Source of the DNA: Raffaelea ambrosiae
Lineage: Eukaryota; Ascomycota; Sordariomycetes; Ophiostomatales; Ophiostomataceae
Direction: 5' to 3'
DNA: 64,000 nt
Assembly (NCBI GenBank): GCA_002778195.1
Contig: PCDI01000015.1
Location: forward strand, 490,366 to 554,365
A model generated the notes under the pieces. The model saw only the letters and a program-made list of their open reading frames with translations. It was not told the origin of the DNA and made no database searches. Shown piece after piece: positions 1-10,399 of this stretch. The position numbers and the translations under genes were made by a program. Every line of letters starts with the position of its first letter. Within the stretch, counting starts at the first letter, position 1.

Positions 1-825
1 CGCCCAGTCGGCCTGCTTGCGGTCCATGGCGTCGACGCCGTGGCAGTTGGCCACGTACGACCCGTGGCTCAGCTGCACGCCCTTGGGCACGCCCGTCGTG
101 CCGCTGCTGTAGTTGAGGCAGCACACCGTCGACGCCGGGTCCGCCACCGGCGCCCAGTCCCAGGCCTCCGCGCGCGCCTTGTTGTGGTCCACCAGCTCGA
201 GCCAGTGGTGCAGGCCGCTGCGCGCGGCGGCTGCTGCTGCTTCAGTGTCTGTTCCTGTTCCTGTTCCTGTTCCTGTTTCTGACCTGTTCGTGCTCAGAAG
301 GGCGGCCAGCACCAGCGGCTTGTGGGGCGCGTCGGCCTGGGCCACCGCGTGCCCGGCGGGCGCGTTGGCAAAGTCGTCCAGCACGTAGATGCGGTGCACG
401 GGCAGGCCGACCATCTGGGCGGCCTCGAGGGCCACCGCCAGGCTGCCGGCCGCGGCCACCAGGAACCGGGCCCCCGCGTCCTGGAGCTGGTAGGCGAGCT
501 CGCGCGCCACATACGACGGGTTGGCGCCCGTGAACACGCCGCCCGCCATGAGGACGCCCATCATGATGGGCGGGAAAAAGAGGCTGTTGGGCGAGAAGAC
601 GAGCACGCGCTCGCCCGGGCGCAGGCCGCGGTCAAGCAGGCCCAGAGCAATGCGCTTCGAGAGCAGGCGGTAGTCGTACATGCTGAGAAAATGCGTGTCG
701 GGCCGGTCGGCATCAATCAGCACCCTCTTGTCGCCCTCGGCAATGGGTCCGCGTGCCGAGCCAAAGATCCAGTCCTGGAGGGACATCTTCGGGACCGGTT
801 CGGTCCAGCGCGAGCGGATGGTCAT
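1..825 (-). CDS. Adenylate-forming CoA ligase (4-coumarate-CoA ligase-like), 5' part only
   Basis: The minus strand is open from ATG 825 to the left edge (275 codons, no stop), so the protein is truncated by the window. It begins MTIRSRWTEP and carries the N-terminal AMP-binding fold. The P-loop-like signature YSSGTTGVPKG lies at residues 239-249 and is followed by VQLSHGSYVANC. Enzymes of this superfamily activate an acid as acyl-AMP and transfer it to CoA. The spacing (PNSLFFPPIMMG, GANPSYVARELAYQL) resembles fungal 4CL-like and peroxisomal acyl-CoA synthetases. The C-terminal lid and any peroxisomal signal lie outside the window, so the substrate cannot be named. A run of Gly-Thr dipeptides (about residues 182-192), encoded by a CCTGTT-type repeat at 250-275, is inserted before the signature motif. 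A TATA element lies upstream at 959-965. Confidence 0.9.
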   Translation of the reverse strand, partial: MTIRSRWTEPVPKMSLQDWIFGSARGPIAEGDKRVLIDADRPDTHFLSMYDYRLLSKRIALGLLDRGLRPGERVLVFSPNSLFFPPIMMGVLMAGGVFTGANPSYVARELAYQLQDAGARFLVAAAGSLAVALEAAQMVGLPVHRIYVLDDFANAPAGHAVAQADAPHKPLVLAALLSTNRSETGTGTGTGTDTEAAAAAARSGLHHWLELVDHNKARAEAWDWAPVADPASTVCCLNYSSGTTGVPKGVQLSHGSYVANCHGVDAMDRKQADWA

Positions 826-957
826 GTTTGGGAGGAGGGCTGGTCTCTGGTCTGTCTTGTTCTGGTTCCGGTGCTGCCTGTGTACCCTGGATGTGTATGG
901 CTTGTGCACTGCTGTCAAGGGGTCGCGCCAGGAACGGAAACAGGGAAACAGCGTACG

Positions 958-967
958 CTTATATAGG
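958..967 (-). promoter_or_regulatory. TATA-like element of the CoA ligase gene
   Basis: On the minus strand the sequence reads CCTATATAAG, about 135 bases upstream of the ATG at 825. The position and match fit a core promoter TATA box for the CoA ligase gene. No transcript start can be seen directly. Confidence 0.45.
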
Positions 968-2472
968 ACCTCAAAAAGCCCACACGCTCCAGTCAAGAAA
1001 AACCCGGAAGGAAAAAGACGAGAAATTGGGGCCGTCCAGTCCCGGATCTAATATTCAGGCAACGTGTGTCCCGGGGGGTGGAGATGTCCCATGGTAACGG
1101 TGAGGCAGGGGGGTACAGCAGTTGGGAGGAGACTTCACTGCAGCTACGAGCAGAGACTTGGGCCTGCATGCAACCATGCCTGTCCGAGAGCCGAGGCTGA
1201 CAACGCGGCGTTGAGCAAAGGGGGTTGTGCGGAGAGGGAAGATCCAGCGAGTCAGACAGGTATTATTACTCGGAGAGCACGCAAGGAAAAGAGGAGCACG
1301 GAGACAGCGCGGGCACTAGCTACGAGTCCTTGCATGTTGGCTCCTCTTCTGTTTTCATGTGGGTTTTTCCCTTGTCTCGGTCTCGCATCACTTCCCTTGC
1401 ATGGAACGCGTCTTTGTGTGGCAACCTTGCCTTAGGGGCTGTGGTCTGTTTGTGCTCACCTTTGTGGACGAATCTGGCAGTTTGGGGACATGCCGTAGTA
1501 GTTGGCTCATGGTAAGCTCGAACTGAAAATGCTGCCGAATGTGGCAGCATAATACTGACGTTTCAATCCGAAGGGACGTCAAGTCTGCCTGTTTGCTGAC
1601 CCAACACACAAGACAGCTTGGCTTTCTTGTGTGTGTGCGTGTGTATACATCACCAGAGCCACAATGGCTCGCAAAGCCTGGCGATCCGAAATTGTACATC
1701 AATGTCCAATGCTGAGCAGAAAAAAAAGAGGACAGATGGAACAAGAAACCAGAGCAGCCGAATCTCAAATCTCTACCTAGTGGATTCCTTCCTCTTGATA
1801 CGCAAAACGGCTGAGCTGGTTTTGCGGGGGATCGGGACTGCAGCAGACTACCCCGGGAACAAGCTATGCCATTTGGGGCAAAGTGCCACTCAACAACTCC
1901 TTCCCCGCACCTTGATTGTCATAACTAGAGTGTACGAGTACGGGCAATCCAGCAGAAAGAGCGATGAACCAAGAGGGAATTACTGGCACAAACGGCAGCC
2001 GAGGCTGGTCCTTTGTAGGTCGGGCTTCGGCCTCGGGTTTCTGGTGACCATGAAAGCGGCAACAGTTCTACCGGACCAGCATCACAGCAGTTCGTAAGCA
2101 GTTACGCAAGTTGCTACTTCCATAAGCACTTCAGGGAAGAAAGGACAAGTAAATTCGACGGCAAATCGCGCCGAGCATGATTGTTGCATTTCTGGGATTC
2201 TGTCTGAAGAAAAAATAATGGTCGAGGGCCCTTTATATTGGCCAACTGTTCAAAGGAATGTCTCCAGTGAGAAGAAAGTAAAAAGGGGGGGATGCAGTTG
2301 CTTGGGAACTAAGCATGGAGCACAATCAAGAGGAGTGTAGTAACTCTCCTTTGATCACAAAAAGTCTTCAAAACCACTCCTGCTCACAAGACAAGTCAGG
2401 CAAGACAGCTGCGTCTGAACTAGGGCACACATCTTTTTTTTTCGGAGCCGCACAACTCCAAAGATAGAGCAC
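968..2472. other. Spacer between the CoA ligase and inositol-phosphate synthase genes
   Basis: This 1.5 kb stretch holds the promoter of the CoA ligase gene and the 3' flank of the inositol-phosphate synthase gene. Open frames here are short, run on both strands and resemble no family. One copy of the GTACGAGTAC motif lies at 1932-1941. No RNA gene or repeat array was seen. Confidence 0.6.
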
Positions 2473-4128
2473 CTAAAACAGCTTGTGCTCGAGGGTCATG
2501 TCCGACTCGGGCTCAAGACCGACGCAAGCGCGGAAGATGTTGGTCAGAGCAGCGCGCTGCTTGGCCAGAGCATTGACAACAGGCGTGCCCGGCGGCGTCA
2601 TGGGCGCCTTGAGCATGTAGCTGAGCACGCTCAGCACGCTGTGGAAGCTCTTGAAGCCAGTAGTGTCGGCCTGGCCATCCACGTGGGCGCGCCACTGGAT
2701 GCGCGTCATCATCTCGCCGATGAGCACGAGGTCAATGATGAGCGGCGACGCCAGCAGCGAGTCCTCGCACACGTTGAAGAGGCTGATCGTCTGGTGGCCG
2801 CCGAGGAAGATCTCGGCGTAGTACTCGTCCAGGGCGCGCTTGTTGTCGCCGACAGCGGGCAGGTACTTGATGACGACCGTGTGGTCCGGCTTCTCGCCAG
2901 GCTTGTACAGCACCGAGTTGGCCTCGACCATGTCGTCGACCACGTTGGACTTGGAGATCTCCTTGGAGCGGAACTGGCGCTGCGAGCTCAGGTTCTTGCC
3001 GTCGTTGTTGCCCAGGTGGTTGTAGCTGGCAATCGACGTCAGGCGGATGCCGGCGTTGATCAGGAAGTCCACGAGGGCCGACTTCATCTTGGTCTGGCCC
3101 GACTTGAAGTCGTCGCCGCCAATGAAGGCGCCCTCGCGCTCGGCGAGGTCAATGGCGCCCGGCACAAAGGTGTTCTGCGGCGAGCCGTTGATGAACGGAG
3201 CACCCTCGAGGATGGACGCGACCGCAAACACGGTCGACGGAGCCACCTCCTCGTGGCCGGCCTTGATCGAGGCCAGCAGGTTGTCGGCCGTGTCGTTGAC
3301 GCCCGGCAGGAGGTCGGCAAAGCGCTCGGTGTTGGCAGTCCAGAGCACGACGACCTTGTCCAGGCCGTTGGCGGCCTTGAAGTTGCGGATGTCGGCGCGC
3401 AGATGCTCGACGTGGGCCCACTCGGGCTTGGAGCCCGGGATGACGTTGTCGGCGCGGTCTTCCTGGTTGGCGGCGATGAAGTCCGGGTAGTAGATGCTGG
3501 GCAGCGGGCGCATCTCGGCCATCTCCTTGCGCACGAGGGCCTTGAGCGTGGGCTCGAGCACGCCGGCACGGTCCATGGCGTCGGCAATGTTGAGGCTGCT
3601 AATGTCCCAGCCGCCGATGACCAGGTCGTTGGGGTGGACCATGGGCAGGACGTTGTGGAAGGGGATGTTGACGTCGCGGTGGGTCTTGGCGTCGGTGCCG
3701 AGCTTCATGGTCGAGCCCATGACGATGGAGCCGTAGTAGTTGGCGGCGCGCTGGCCCTCGCGCGTGTCCCACACGAGGTTGCGGCGGTTGGCGAGGATGC
3801 CGGCCGTGACGGTCGAGCCGTTGTTGCCGCCCCAGCCGACGAGCATGACGCCGACCTTGGGCACATGGCGGTCGACCTTGAAGTCGTAGACGGTCTCGGT
3901 GGGCGTGGCCGAGAAGCTGCCGTCGGGCGCCGAGTTCACGGTGGTGGTGCGGTAGGTGTACTTGGACAGGATGGTGTCGTCGGTGTAGACAACGTTGGGG
4001 GAGGTGACAGTGAAGAGGTTGGCGGGGGTGGTGGTTGCGGCCTGGACACCGTTGCCGGTGTGGCCGCCGTTGGCGTGCGGTCCATCTCCGTTCGCGGAGG
4101 GCGTGTCGATTTGAGCGTGCGGAGCCAT
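2473..4128 (-). CDS. INO1: Inositol-3-phosphate synthase (myo-inositol-1-phosphate synthase)
   Basis: A single uninterrupted reading frame of 551 residues gives a full-length enzyme. It converts glucose 6-phosphate to 1D-myo-inositol 3-phosphate with bound NAD, the first step of inositol and phosphatidylinositol synthesis, in the cytosol. The NAD-binding loop VGWGGNNGSTVTAG is at about residues 97-110. The catalytic-domain motifs GDDFKSGQTKMKS, SYNHLGNNDGKNLS, KPDHTVVIKYLPAVGD and FNVCEDSLLASPLIIDL are all present. The first 40 residues are Ala, Gly, His and Asn rich and are probably a poorly conserved extension. The start is chosen because the frame before ATG 4128 has no family-like sequence. 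A likely 5' UTR intron lies upstream (4270-4366). Identity is secure; regulation by inositol is not visible. Confidence 0.97.
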   Translation of the reverse strand: MAPHAQIDTPSANGDGPHANGGHTGNGVQAATTTPANLFTVTSPNVVYTDDTILSKYTYRTTTVNSAPDGSFSATPTETVYDFKVDRHVPKVGVMLVGWGGNNGSTVTAGILANRRNLVWDTREGQRAANYYGSIVMGSTMKLGTDAKTHRDVNIPFHNVLPMVHPNDLVIGGWDISSLNIADAMDRAGVLEPTLKALVRKEMAEMRPLPSIYYPDFIAANQEDRADNVIPGSKPEWAHVEHLRADIRNFKAANGLDKVVVLWTANTERFADLLPGVNDTADNLLASIKAGHEEVAPSTVFAVASILEGAPFINGSPQNTFVPGAIDLAEREGAFIGGDDFKSGQTKMKSALVDFLINAGIRLTSIASYNHLGNNDGKNLSSQRQFRSKEISKSNVVDDMVEANSVLYKPGEKPDHTVVIKYLPAVGDNKRALDEYYAEIFLGGHQTISLFNVCEDSLLASPLIIDLVLIGEMMTRIQWRAHVDGQADTTGFKSFHSVLSVLSYMLKAPMTPPGTPVVNALAKQRAALTNIFRACVGLEPESDMTLEHKLF

Positions 4129-4269
4129 GACGAGCGAGATTGTCCTAGGGGCGTCGAGTGGCTACTTGGGGATATGCCGATGTTGGATTGGCTTTATTGG
4201 GTTTGGATGGCGTCCGCTGAACTTCCAGGCGAAGCAGTGCAACGGCCTCCAGCGAACGGGTGATGGACC

Positions 4270-4366
4270 CTGGGAGAGAGAGAGAGAGAGGTGAGCATGT
4301 TGCAGGCCACGAGCAGACACGAGCGAGCGGGCAAGATGAGAAGAGAGGAAACAGGACTGGACTCAC
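4270..4366 (-). other. Probable 5' UTR intron of INO1
   Basis: On the minus strand GTGAGT begins at 4366 and an acceptor CCCAG ends at 4270, preceded by a (CT)n polypyrimidine tract and the branch-like GCTCACC. This gives a 97-base intron of normal fungal size between the promoter and ATG 4128. It is inferred from splice signals only. Confidence 0.45.
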
Positions 4367-7300
4367 GAGTTGAGGAGATTAGAAAACGTCTTGACGGTTT
4401 GAGGTGATCGCAGCCCGGCTGAGCGCGATCATTCAAACTAGAGAAGCGTTGTAGTTGTTGAGAAAGGGGGGCCGGGACGGCGAGAGCAGATGTCGATTGC
4501 TGAGAGCAAGTAGGCTTGTGTTCAGATGGGTGAATGGAGAGGTGGTGAAGAGGGGATTCAGATGGTGTCGACTAGCTAGTTGGCAAGAGCAGGAGGACTG
4601 GCGATAATATATGGGCAGAACAGATGGTTGGGACACAAAGGGCAAGAACGCAGTGGGACGGCGGTGTACAGCAACAACACGGAGGGCGGCTCTTTCCCTT
4701 ATCGTCGTCATATCGGAAGCCTGCGGAGCAGCAAAGAGCCCACTCTGCCTGCTTAACAGCGGCGCTACTGCAAGAAGTCCAGAAGGGATTGAGTTGGTTG
4801 AGCAAAAATGAGTAAAATTGTACTATGTACAAAGTAACCAACTACTATGTAAAACCAGCTCGCTTGGCTGGTCTGCCTAGCCGGTCTCAGCCATGCTATG
4901 TCTGGGCATCTACGGGACCACGCAAACACACAAGCCAGATGCACCCCATCTCGTCAAAGGCGAACTCTGTGCCCTGAAAACAACATCCATTGGCGATGGC
5001 GATGTGCTCTTTTTCTGGATGGCATCCTTTTTCTTTTGCTTTCTTTTTGCCGTTGCTATCCCCCACTCTGCAGGGCAATTGGGGGCACCCGCAAAAGGAG
5101 GGGCACCTACTATCGGATAGGTCAATTGGCGGGGTTCTCTGCATACTCGTAGGCCTGCCTGGCATTGGCCGGTCGGGCGCGTGAACAACCCCGGCAGCGA
5201 CCTCGGCCTGCCGTTTTGGTGCAAGCCCAGGAACTGAATTTTAGCGAGGGCAGGCGCGACCAGGCACCGCAGCCAACAAGGTTGAAGGACCCTTCCTCCA
5301 GTTCCCCCAACAAGTGTTTATTACTTGCTTCCAGGAGAATACGGTGTACTCGTTTCTTGCTCTTCGGACCACGCCCGAGAATCCCGGACGGCACGCCACT
5401 ACGCCGTCCGACCGAGTGCGATAACCGCGGGATAACAGTGGCCTATGACGGCACCACATGTCAGGCCGACGTCATTTCCCATTCGGCTGGCGCGGGAAAT
5501 AGGGAAACGGCAGCGAGCGGTCGGGCAGATTGTTCGTCCTTCTCGGCAGCCACGAGGAAGGATCTCGTGATCTTCACGTATACTGACTGGTTCATCTCAT
5601 CCATCGCCCGCACCAGTTCTTGACAGTCGCCAGCTGTCACCAGCTGTTCTTCAGTTGCCTGCAGCCGTATCCAGTGCACGATGCTTTCCCAAATTGCATC
5701 AACTGCCCCGCTGCTCCCATGCGCAATGCAGCCCCAATGGCCCCCTACCCTTTCCCTGCTCTCTGCTCCCACAGCTTTAGACAACTGCGCATCATTAGGA
5801 TTGATCGCCAGAGAGATCCCGCCCGGCAGATAAAAAAAAAAAGCAAAGAATGATCTGCTGACCGGGAGGCGGAAACTCTTGTTGCGAATAGAGAGAACAA
5901 CAAGGGCAGGGACAGAGAACAAAGAACAGGGCAGCCAGAACAAGGGAACAACAAAAAAAAAGGTTTGTTTGATCAGCGCTTCATCAGCCCGTCTTGCAGT
6001 CTTATCTTCGTTTCCTCCCCTCTGGAGCGGTGCTCCCTTTTTGCGGGGACAGGTGGGCGAAACGAACCGTTTGCAATGCCAGATCCCAGACATTTCGTGT
6101 CCCAGCTTCTTCCTTCTGTTGTTCTTCTACTATCTGCCTCTCTGTCTCGTCATGAGACCCCTCCCGCCTCTTGGCCTTTCTGTATCTCTTCTCTTCCTGT
6201 CTTCCTGTTTGGGGTCCCCCCGTCCCACCCCCTCCTCCTCCTCCTCCTCCTTCTTTTTCTACTCTGATGTCGTTGCACCCCTGTACTCGCCTAGGCCAAA
6301 ACGCTCGGGGCAGGCTGAAGATCGTCATCTCAGCAGTTGGGGTCGGCTCAATAAAGAGACAAGATCATCTACAAGGGGAAATTTATCTTCGCAACGGCCA
6401 AGCCAAGCGAAACAAACAAACTCGATGCAATGGGTCTTTTTTCTCACTCGGGGAACGTTGACTATTTAGCCTGCTACTGCCGAAATGAGAATGCCGACCA
6501 CGTAAGATACTATGTATGTACGTAGTAGTTATGTAAGATCCAAGCATGACGTCTTGGGCACAAGAAGACACAAAGGGAAAGGTCCTATCACGATAGGTGC
6601 TCGTATTGCAGACACACTTTCCATGGCCAAATTTTGTTCTGGGTCGATCTCCCGCGTTTCAGGAACAAGACAAGAGACTTGGGGGGTGAGGAAAAAAAAG
6701 GTCACGAGTGCTCGTCGACAAGACGTGTGGCCTTTCGGGGTGTCATTGGCTGTGCCGGTGGTGAGTGGTAAATGACGTTCCCCAAGGGCTGGCCCAATGA
6801 CACTCTGTCGTTCTGTTTACCACTGGTCGGGAGTGCTCTTCTTTTGTTCTTCTGTTCAATCGCCAGAGGCAGATACTGTTGCAGTTGCAGTCCGACGAAG
6901 CGCCGTTTTCCAGATTGTGTAGGATGCCCTCATTAAAGATGCCTCATTAAAAGATGCCTCATTACCAGGGCTCCGCGAGATGCCACACAACGTGTAGAGT
7001 GGCACATTAGCGTGCCACGTTGGTGTGCCACATCGAAGAGGCCTTATTTCTGGAAGTGGGCAAATGGTCCCGAGCAAACAGCCGTCTGTCATATGCATAC
7101 GAGTTAGTTGGCATGCAGGGTCTCTGACCATGCACGGGCGGTTACAGCGATGTCAGCAAGAAGCAGGAACAGCAAAATTGGGGTCTGCATGTTGCCTCGC
7201 ATGCAAGCACTTCCTTCGCCTTCCCAGGGGTTTGCACAGCACGGCTGCAGCGTCTGTTCGCAGGCTCATCCATGGCTGTCGACGTTGTCTGGGCGCCTGT

Positions 7301-7600
7301 CCTGCAGGTCATTTTTCTGGCGGCCTAATATTCTTTTTTTACTTTGCGTTTGTCGCAGATGTGGTCAAGGCGACCGAAGATCGTTGGATGGGAGCACAAC
7401 GTACGAGCATCTTACAGAGCAAGATACCCGAAAAGAAGAAGAAAAACCACCTGCGGCCTTCCCTCTCTGTAAATACGAGTAGACCTCTGCATCCTCGCCT
7501 TGGTCTCCATTCCATGGCCTTTGCGCGCGCCCAGGCCAGTCTCATTTGCCGCCAGACATCATGTGCAACGGCTGTGGGCCAATTGGCAGAATGACAAGAT
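4367..7600. other. Spacer, part 1: INO1 promoter and unassigned DNA
   Basis: The proximal part (to about 4.8 kb) should hold the INO1 promoter, with an ATATAT-like element near 4606. Beyond it I recognise no gene. Motif copies TACTATGTA lie at 4821, 4843 and 6508, and TACTCGTA at 5144. A (CCT)n tract lies at 6231-6251. A minus-strand frame ending at 5461 contains a protein-like stretch of about 80 residues that matches no family I know. The other open frames look like chance frames. Confidence 0.5.
6231..6251. repeat. (CCT)n microsatellite
   Basis: Seven tandem CCT/CTC triplets follow a C-rich stretch in the spacer between INO1 and the LIM gene. It is not in a recognised gene. Confidence 0.8.
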
Positions 7601-10380
7601 TAGAGAGGGAGGTAAGATAGGAGAGGGCAATACTCGTCACGGGGTGACAAGGAGTGACAAGATTGTTCAAAATGGACATAGTAGCCAAGAGTGACATAGC
7701 GACAACGAGCCTTGTCGGTCTGCTGTTGGCTCTTGTTGATGGTTCTTGCGCAATGTCCCGCCCCTCTATTTTTGCTCCCTTGCCGGGGTAGCCGCCAATA
7801 CGAAGTTTGTTGACAAGTGACGAGAGCTCCGTCTGTCACAAGAGACAGCTGATGGGATGTGCGAAAGGAGTAAAGTGTCATGGGTGTTGCGGTCCAGGTG
7901 GCAAGCTGGACAGCCTTCTTTAAAGTGGCTGCCCCTTTCGAACACACAGGATACGACGCTCTTTGTCGGACTAAGATACAAGCAGGAAGCTCCTTTGCAT
8001 GGCGCTGTAACCTTGTGCACAGCTAGCCCTCTCTCTCTACGAGTAGAGTCTACTGTCCGTTTCCTCTGCAACCTTACTATGTATATTCGCCGAACCGCAG
8101 ATGGAACTTCTGGGGCTGGCGTGGGTCAGACACGCCCTGTAATAGTACTCGTAGGCGTGTGTAAATGAAGGCCTGGCCTGTGCGAGGCTGTTTGTAGGCT
8201 CTGACTCGCCGACAGAGATATATCCGCCGTAGTATACTGTAGTATGGGCTAGTCTATGTCAAACAGACGCAACAAAAAAAAAGAGGCGAAAAGAGGGGAG
8301 TGGCCGTATTATCACACTGAAGTATCTGACGATGGTGGCTGAAAAGACGCGTTCGTCGGCGGAAAAAAAAAAAGGATGCAAACCCCAAGATCGAGATTTG
8401 GCGGAGCCATAGCAAGGATGGGCCATCGTGTTAGGCAAGATGGTCTGTCCATCTGCAGAAAGAAGCTGATCCCATATAGTATGCAATTAAGTTCTTTCTT
8501 TTGGCAAGTCCCAGCTGGCAAGCCCCAGCTGGCAAGTCCAGCCAGCCACGGCGCAGGCCAGCCAACACGGCCAAGCCGTGAAGCCACGAGGGTGATTGAT
8601 CCGAGACATGCCGCACGCAGTCCAGGCTCGTCGCTTGGGAATGACTGCATTGTACTATGTATCTTACTACATAGTATAAGTTCGTATCTTACCATGTACT
8701 CGTATGCAAGAGTAGTCAGCTTCCAAGATGTCTCCCAAACGGGCGGGCCTCCCCTGTTCCCTGCCGTCTCGGATCCCGGCGCCTATTATGCAAGATGCTC
8801 AATGGGACTTGTACTACAAAGTATGTACGAGTACCCGTTGCATAACACGTCTTCTTTCTGCACGAGGAAAAAAGCTCGCGCGCACGACTGGACACATTTT
8901 TGGAAATGAGCCATCGTTGTTTGCGCCCCGGCGCGTGGTGTGAGCTCTTTCTCTTTTGGTACGAGCTTCCTCCCTTCTTGGTCTCCCTGCACTTGCCCTG
9001 AACTAGTCTAGCCAGGGCGGACGGGTACCTACCTGTTGGAGAAAACAGGGCAAGCCAGCTAAAAAAGAAGCGACGAAGAAAGAGGAAAGAGCATCCCGCA
9101 AAAAAAAGGGGGCTACCGTGTGCTGTGCCTTCTACTTTAAGCAATTCCCTGCGGGAGCAAAAAAAAAGGTTGGCTCTTTTTTTGTCCTGTTTGGGGGGGT
9201 CTCGTCACATGCACACCCCTTTCGTGTTCTTTTTGGTGTCCAGACACCCCGGCAAAGATGGGCCGCTCTCGGCATCGAATGGATGCCTGCAGCGCCGGGT
9301 GCAGGCATCGATTCAATAGTCAGGCTGCAAGGAAGCGGCTCCAAGAAAAGAAGCACAGGAGACGACGAACATCACAAGGATCGCAAGAAGCACGAGCATC
9401 ACGAGCATCACAAACTCCTCTCACAAGCAGGGGTACCACGAGACGCGTGCAGAAAGAAAGACCAGTCCAGCCAACAAAAGAAAGCCAAGGCCAATTTGCC
9501 CTCCTCGATCGTATCTGGTCTCGTGGACGTTTCTTTTTCCTTGTCGGGCTCATTTGATTTGTTTCGTTTTTCTTCTTTTTGCTTGCTTTTGCATCCCGCC
9601 TGCACGCCCGTTTTCGGGAGGCCACTGCGCATTCGCACACCGTACGAGGATGCAAAGCGTTCCAATGACTGTGGGTGGGGCGTGTCCGCGCGAGAGCACA
9701 CATCTCATTTTGCTTTTCTTGCTTTTCGCTACAGCAAGGAGGCGACCCGGTCGTGTTCGCGGCCACGACTGGTCTGGCGGACGGACCGCTCTCGCTGCAA
9801 CGCCGTTGGGCCTGTGCTGTGCTGGCTTGTCTCGTTGCGGAATGGGCACTGCACCCCAGCGACAACCGTGTGTGGGCTCGGCGGTGGAGGTCGGGTGGAG
9901 GCGGTGGAGAGCGTCTGGCCGGTTCTCTCCCTATGTCCAATACGGCTGGGGCAGACACGTCTTAGGGGGGCATGGGAATGAATATGCTCGAGTCCTCTCC
10001 CTATTCCCACGCGTCCGAGTTGGTGTGTGTCCTCCACACTGAGCGAAATTGCCGGCAGGAGAATATTGGCAAGACCAGACAAGAGCGTCGACACTAGCAG
10101 CCACCACAAGGACGGAGCCTGGAAGCAGCGGCAGCAGCTTTTCTGTCGAGAGATGCTCTCTGGGCCTCTTCCGCCTCTTTCGAAACCGCGGCTCCATCCA
10201 AACCGCACATCGGGATCGACGACAAAGCGCGTACGGCGTGCGTGTCGACGAGCCAGCTCCCGTGTACTATGTAAGTAGCCTATCTTATTGCACCAAGAAT
10301 CTTCATGGGAGTTGATAGCGCCACTATTATTTGACTAGAGTGCCACCTTATTGCCAGTAGTGCTCTGTATGATAACTACT
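7601..10380. other. Spacer, part 2: no gene recognised
   Basis: No recognisable coding exon. The longest frame (9118-9981, plus) has the composition of a chance frame. The stretch is rich in the dispersed motifs: TACGAGTA or TACTCGTA at 7474, 8038, 8146, 8697 and 8826, and TACTATGTA or TACATAGTA at 8653, 8668 and 10265. A CCAGCTGGCAAG direct duplication lies near 8511-8540. Confidence 0.5.
8653..8676. repeat. Inverted repeat of the TACTATGTA motif
   Basis: TACTATGTA (8653-8661) and its exact reverse complement TACATAGTA (8668-8676) flank the six bases TCTTAC. This forms a 9-base-arm inverted repeat in the spacer. A TACTCGTA copy follows at 8697. Confidence 0.85.
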
Positions 10381-10399
10381 GACCCTTATGCTCGCCAGT

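Noticed and set aside
1..4128. CoA ligase and INO1 as part of a biosynthetic cluster
   Set aside because: They are separated by 1.5 kb, and no further biosynthetic enzymes follow; INO1 is housekeeping.
2485..4263. 592-codon open frame on the plus strand opposite INO1
   Set aside because: It lies exactly antisense to INO1 and consists of Val, Gly, Arg, Asp-rich sequence produced by GC-rich codons on the other strand.
9118..9981. 287-codon plus-strand frame in the spacer
   Set aside because: Composition is random, with Lys runs from A-rich tracts; no motif or splice context.
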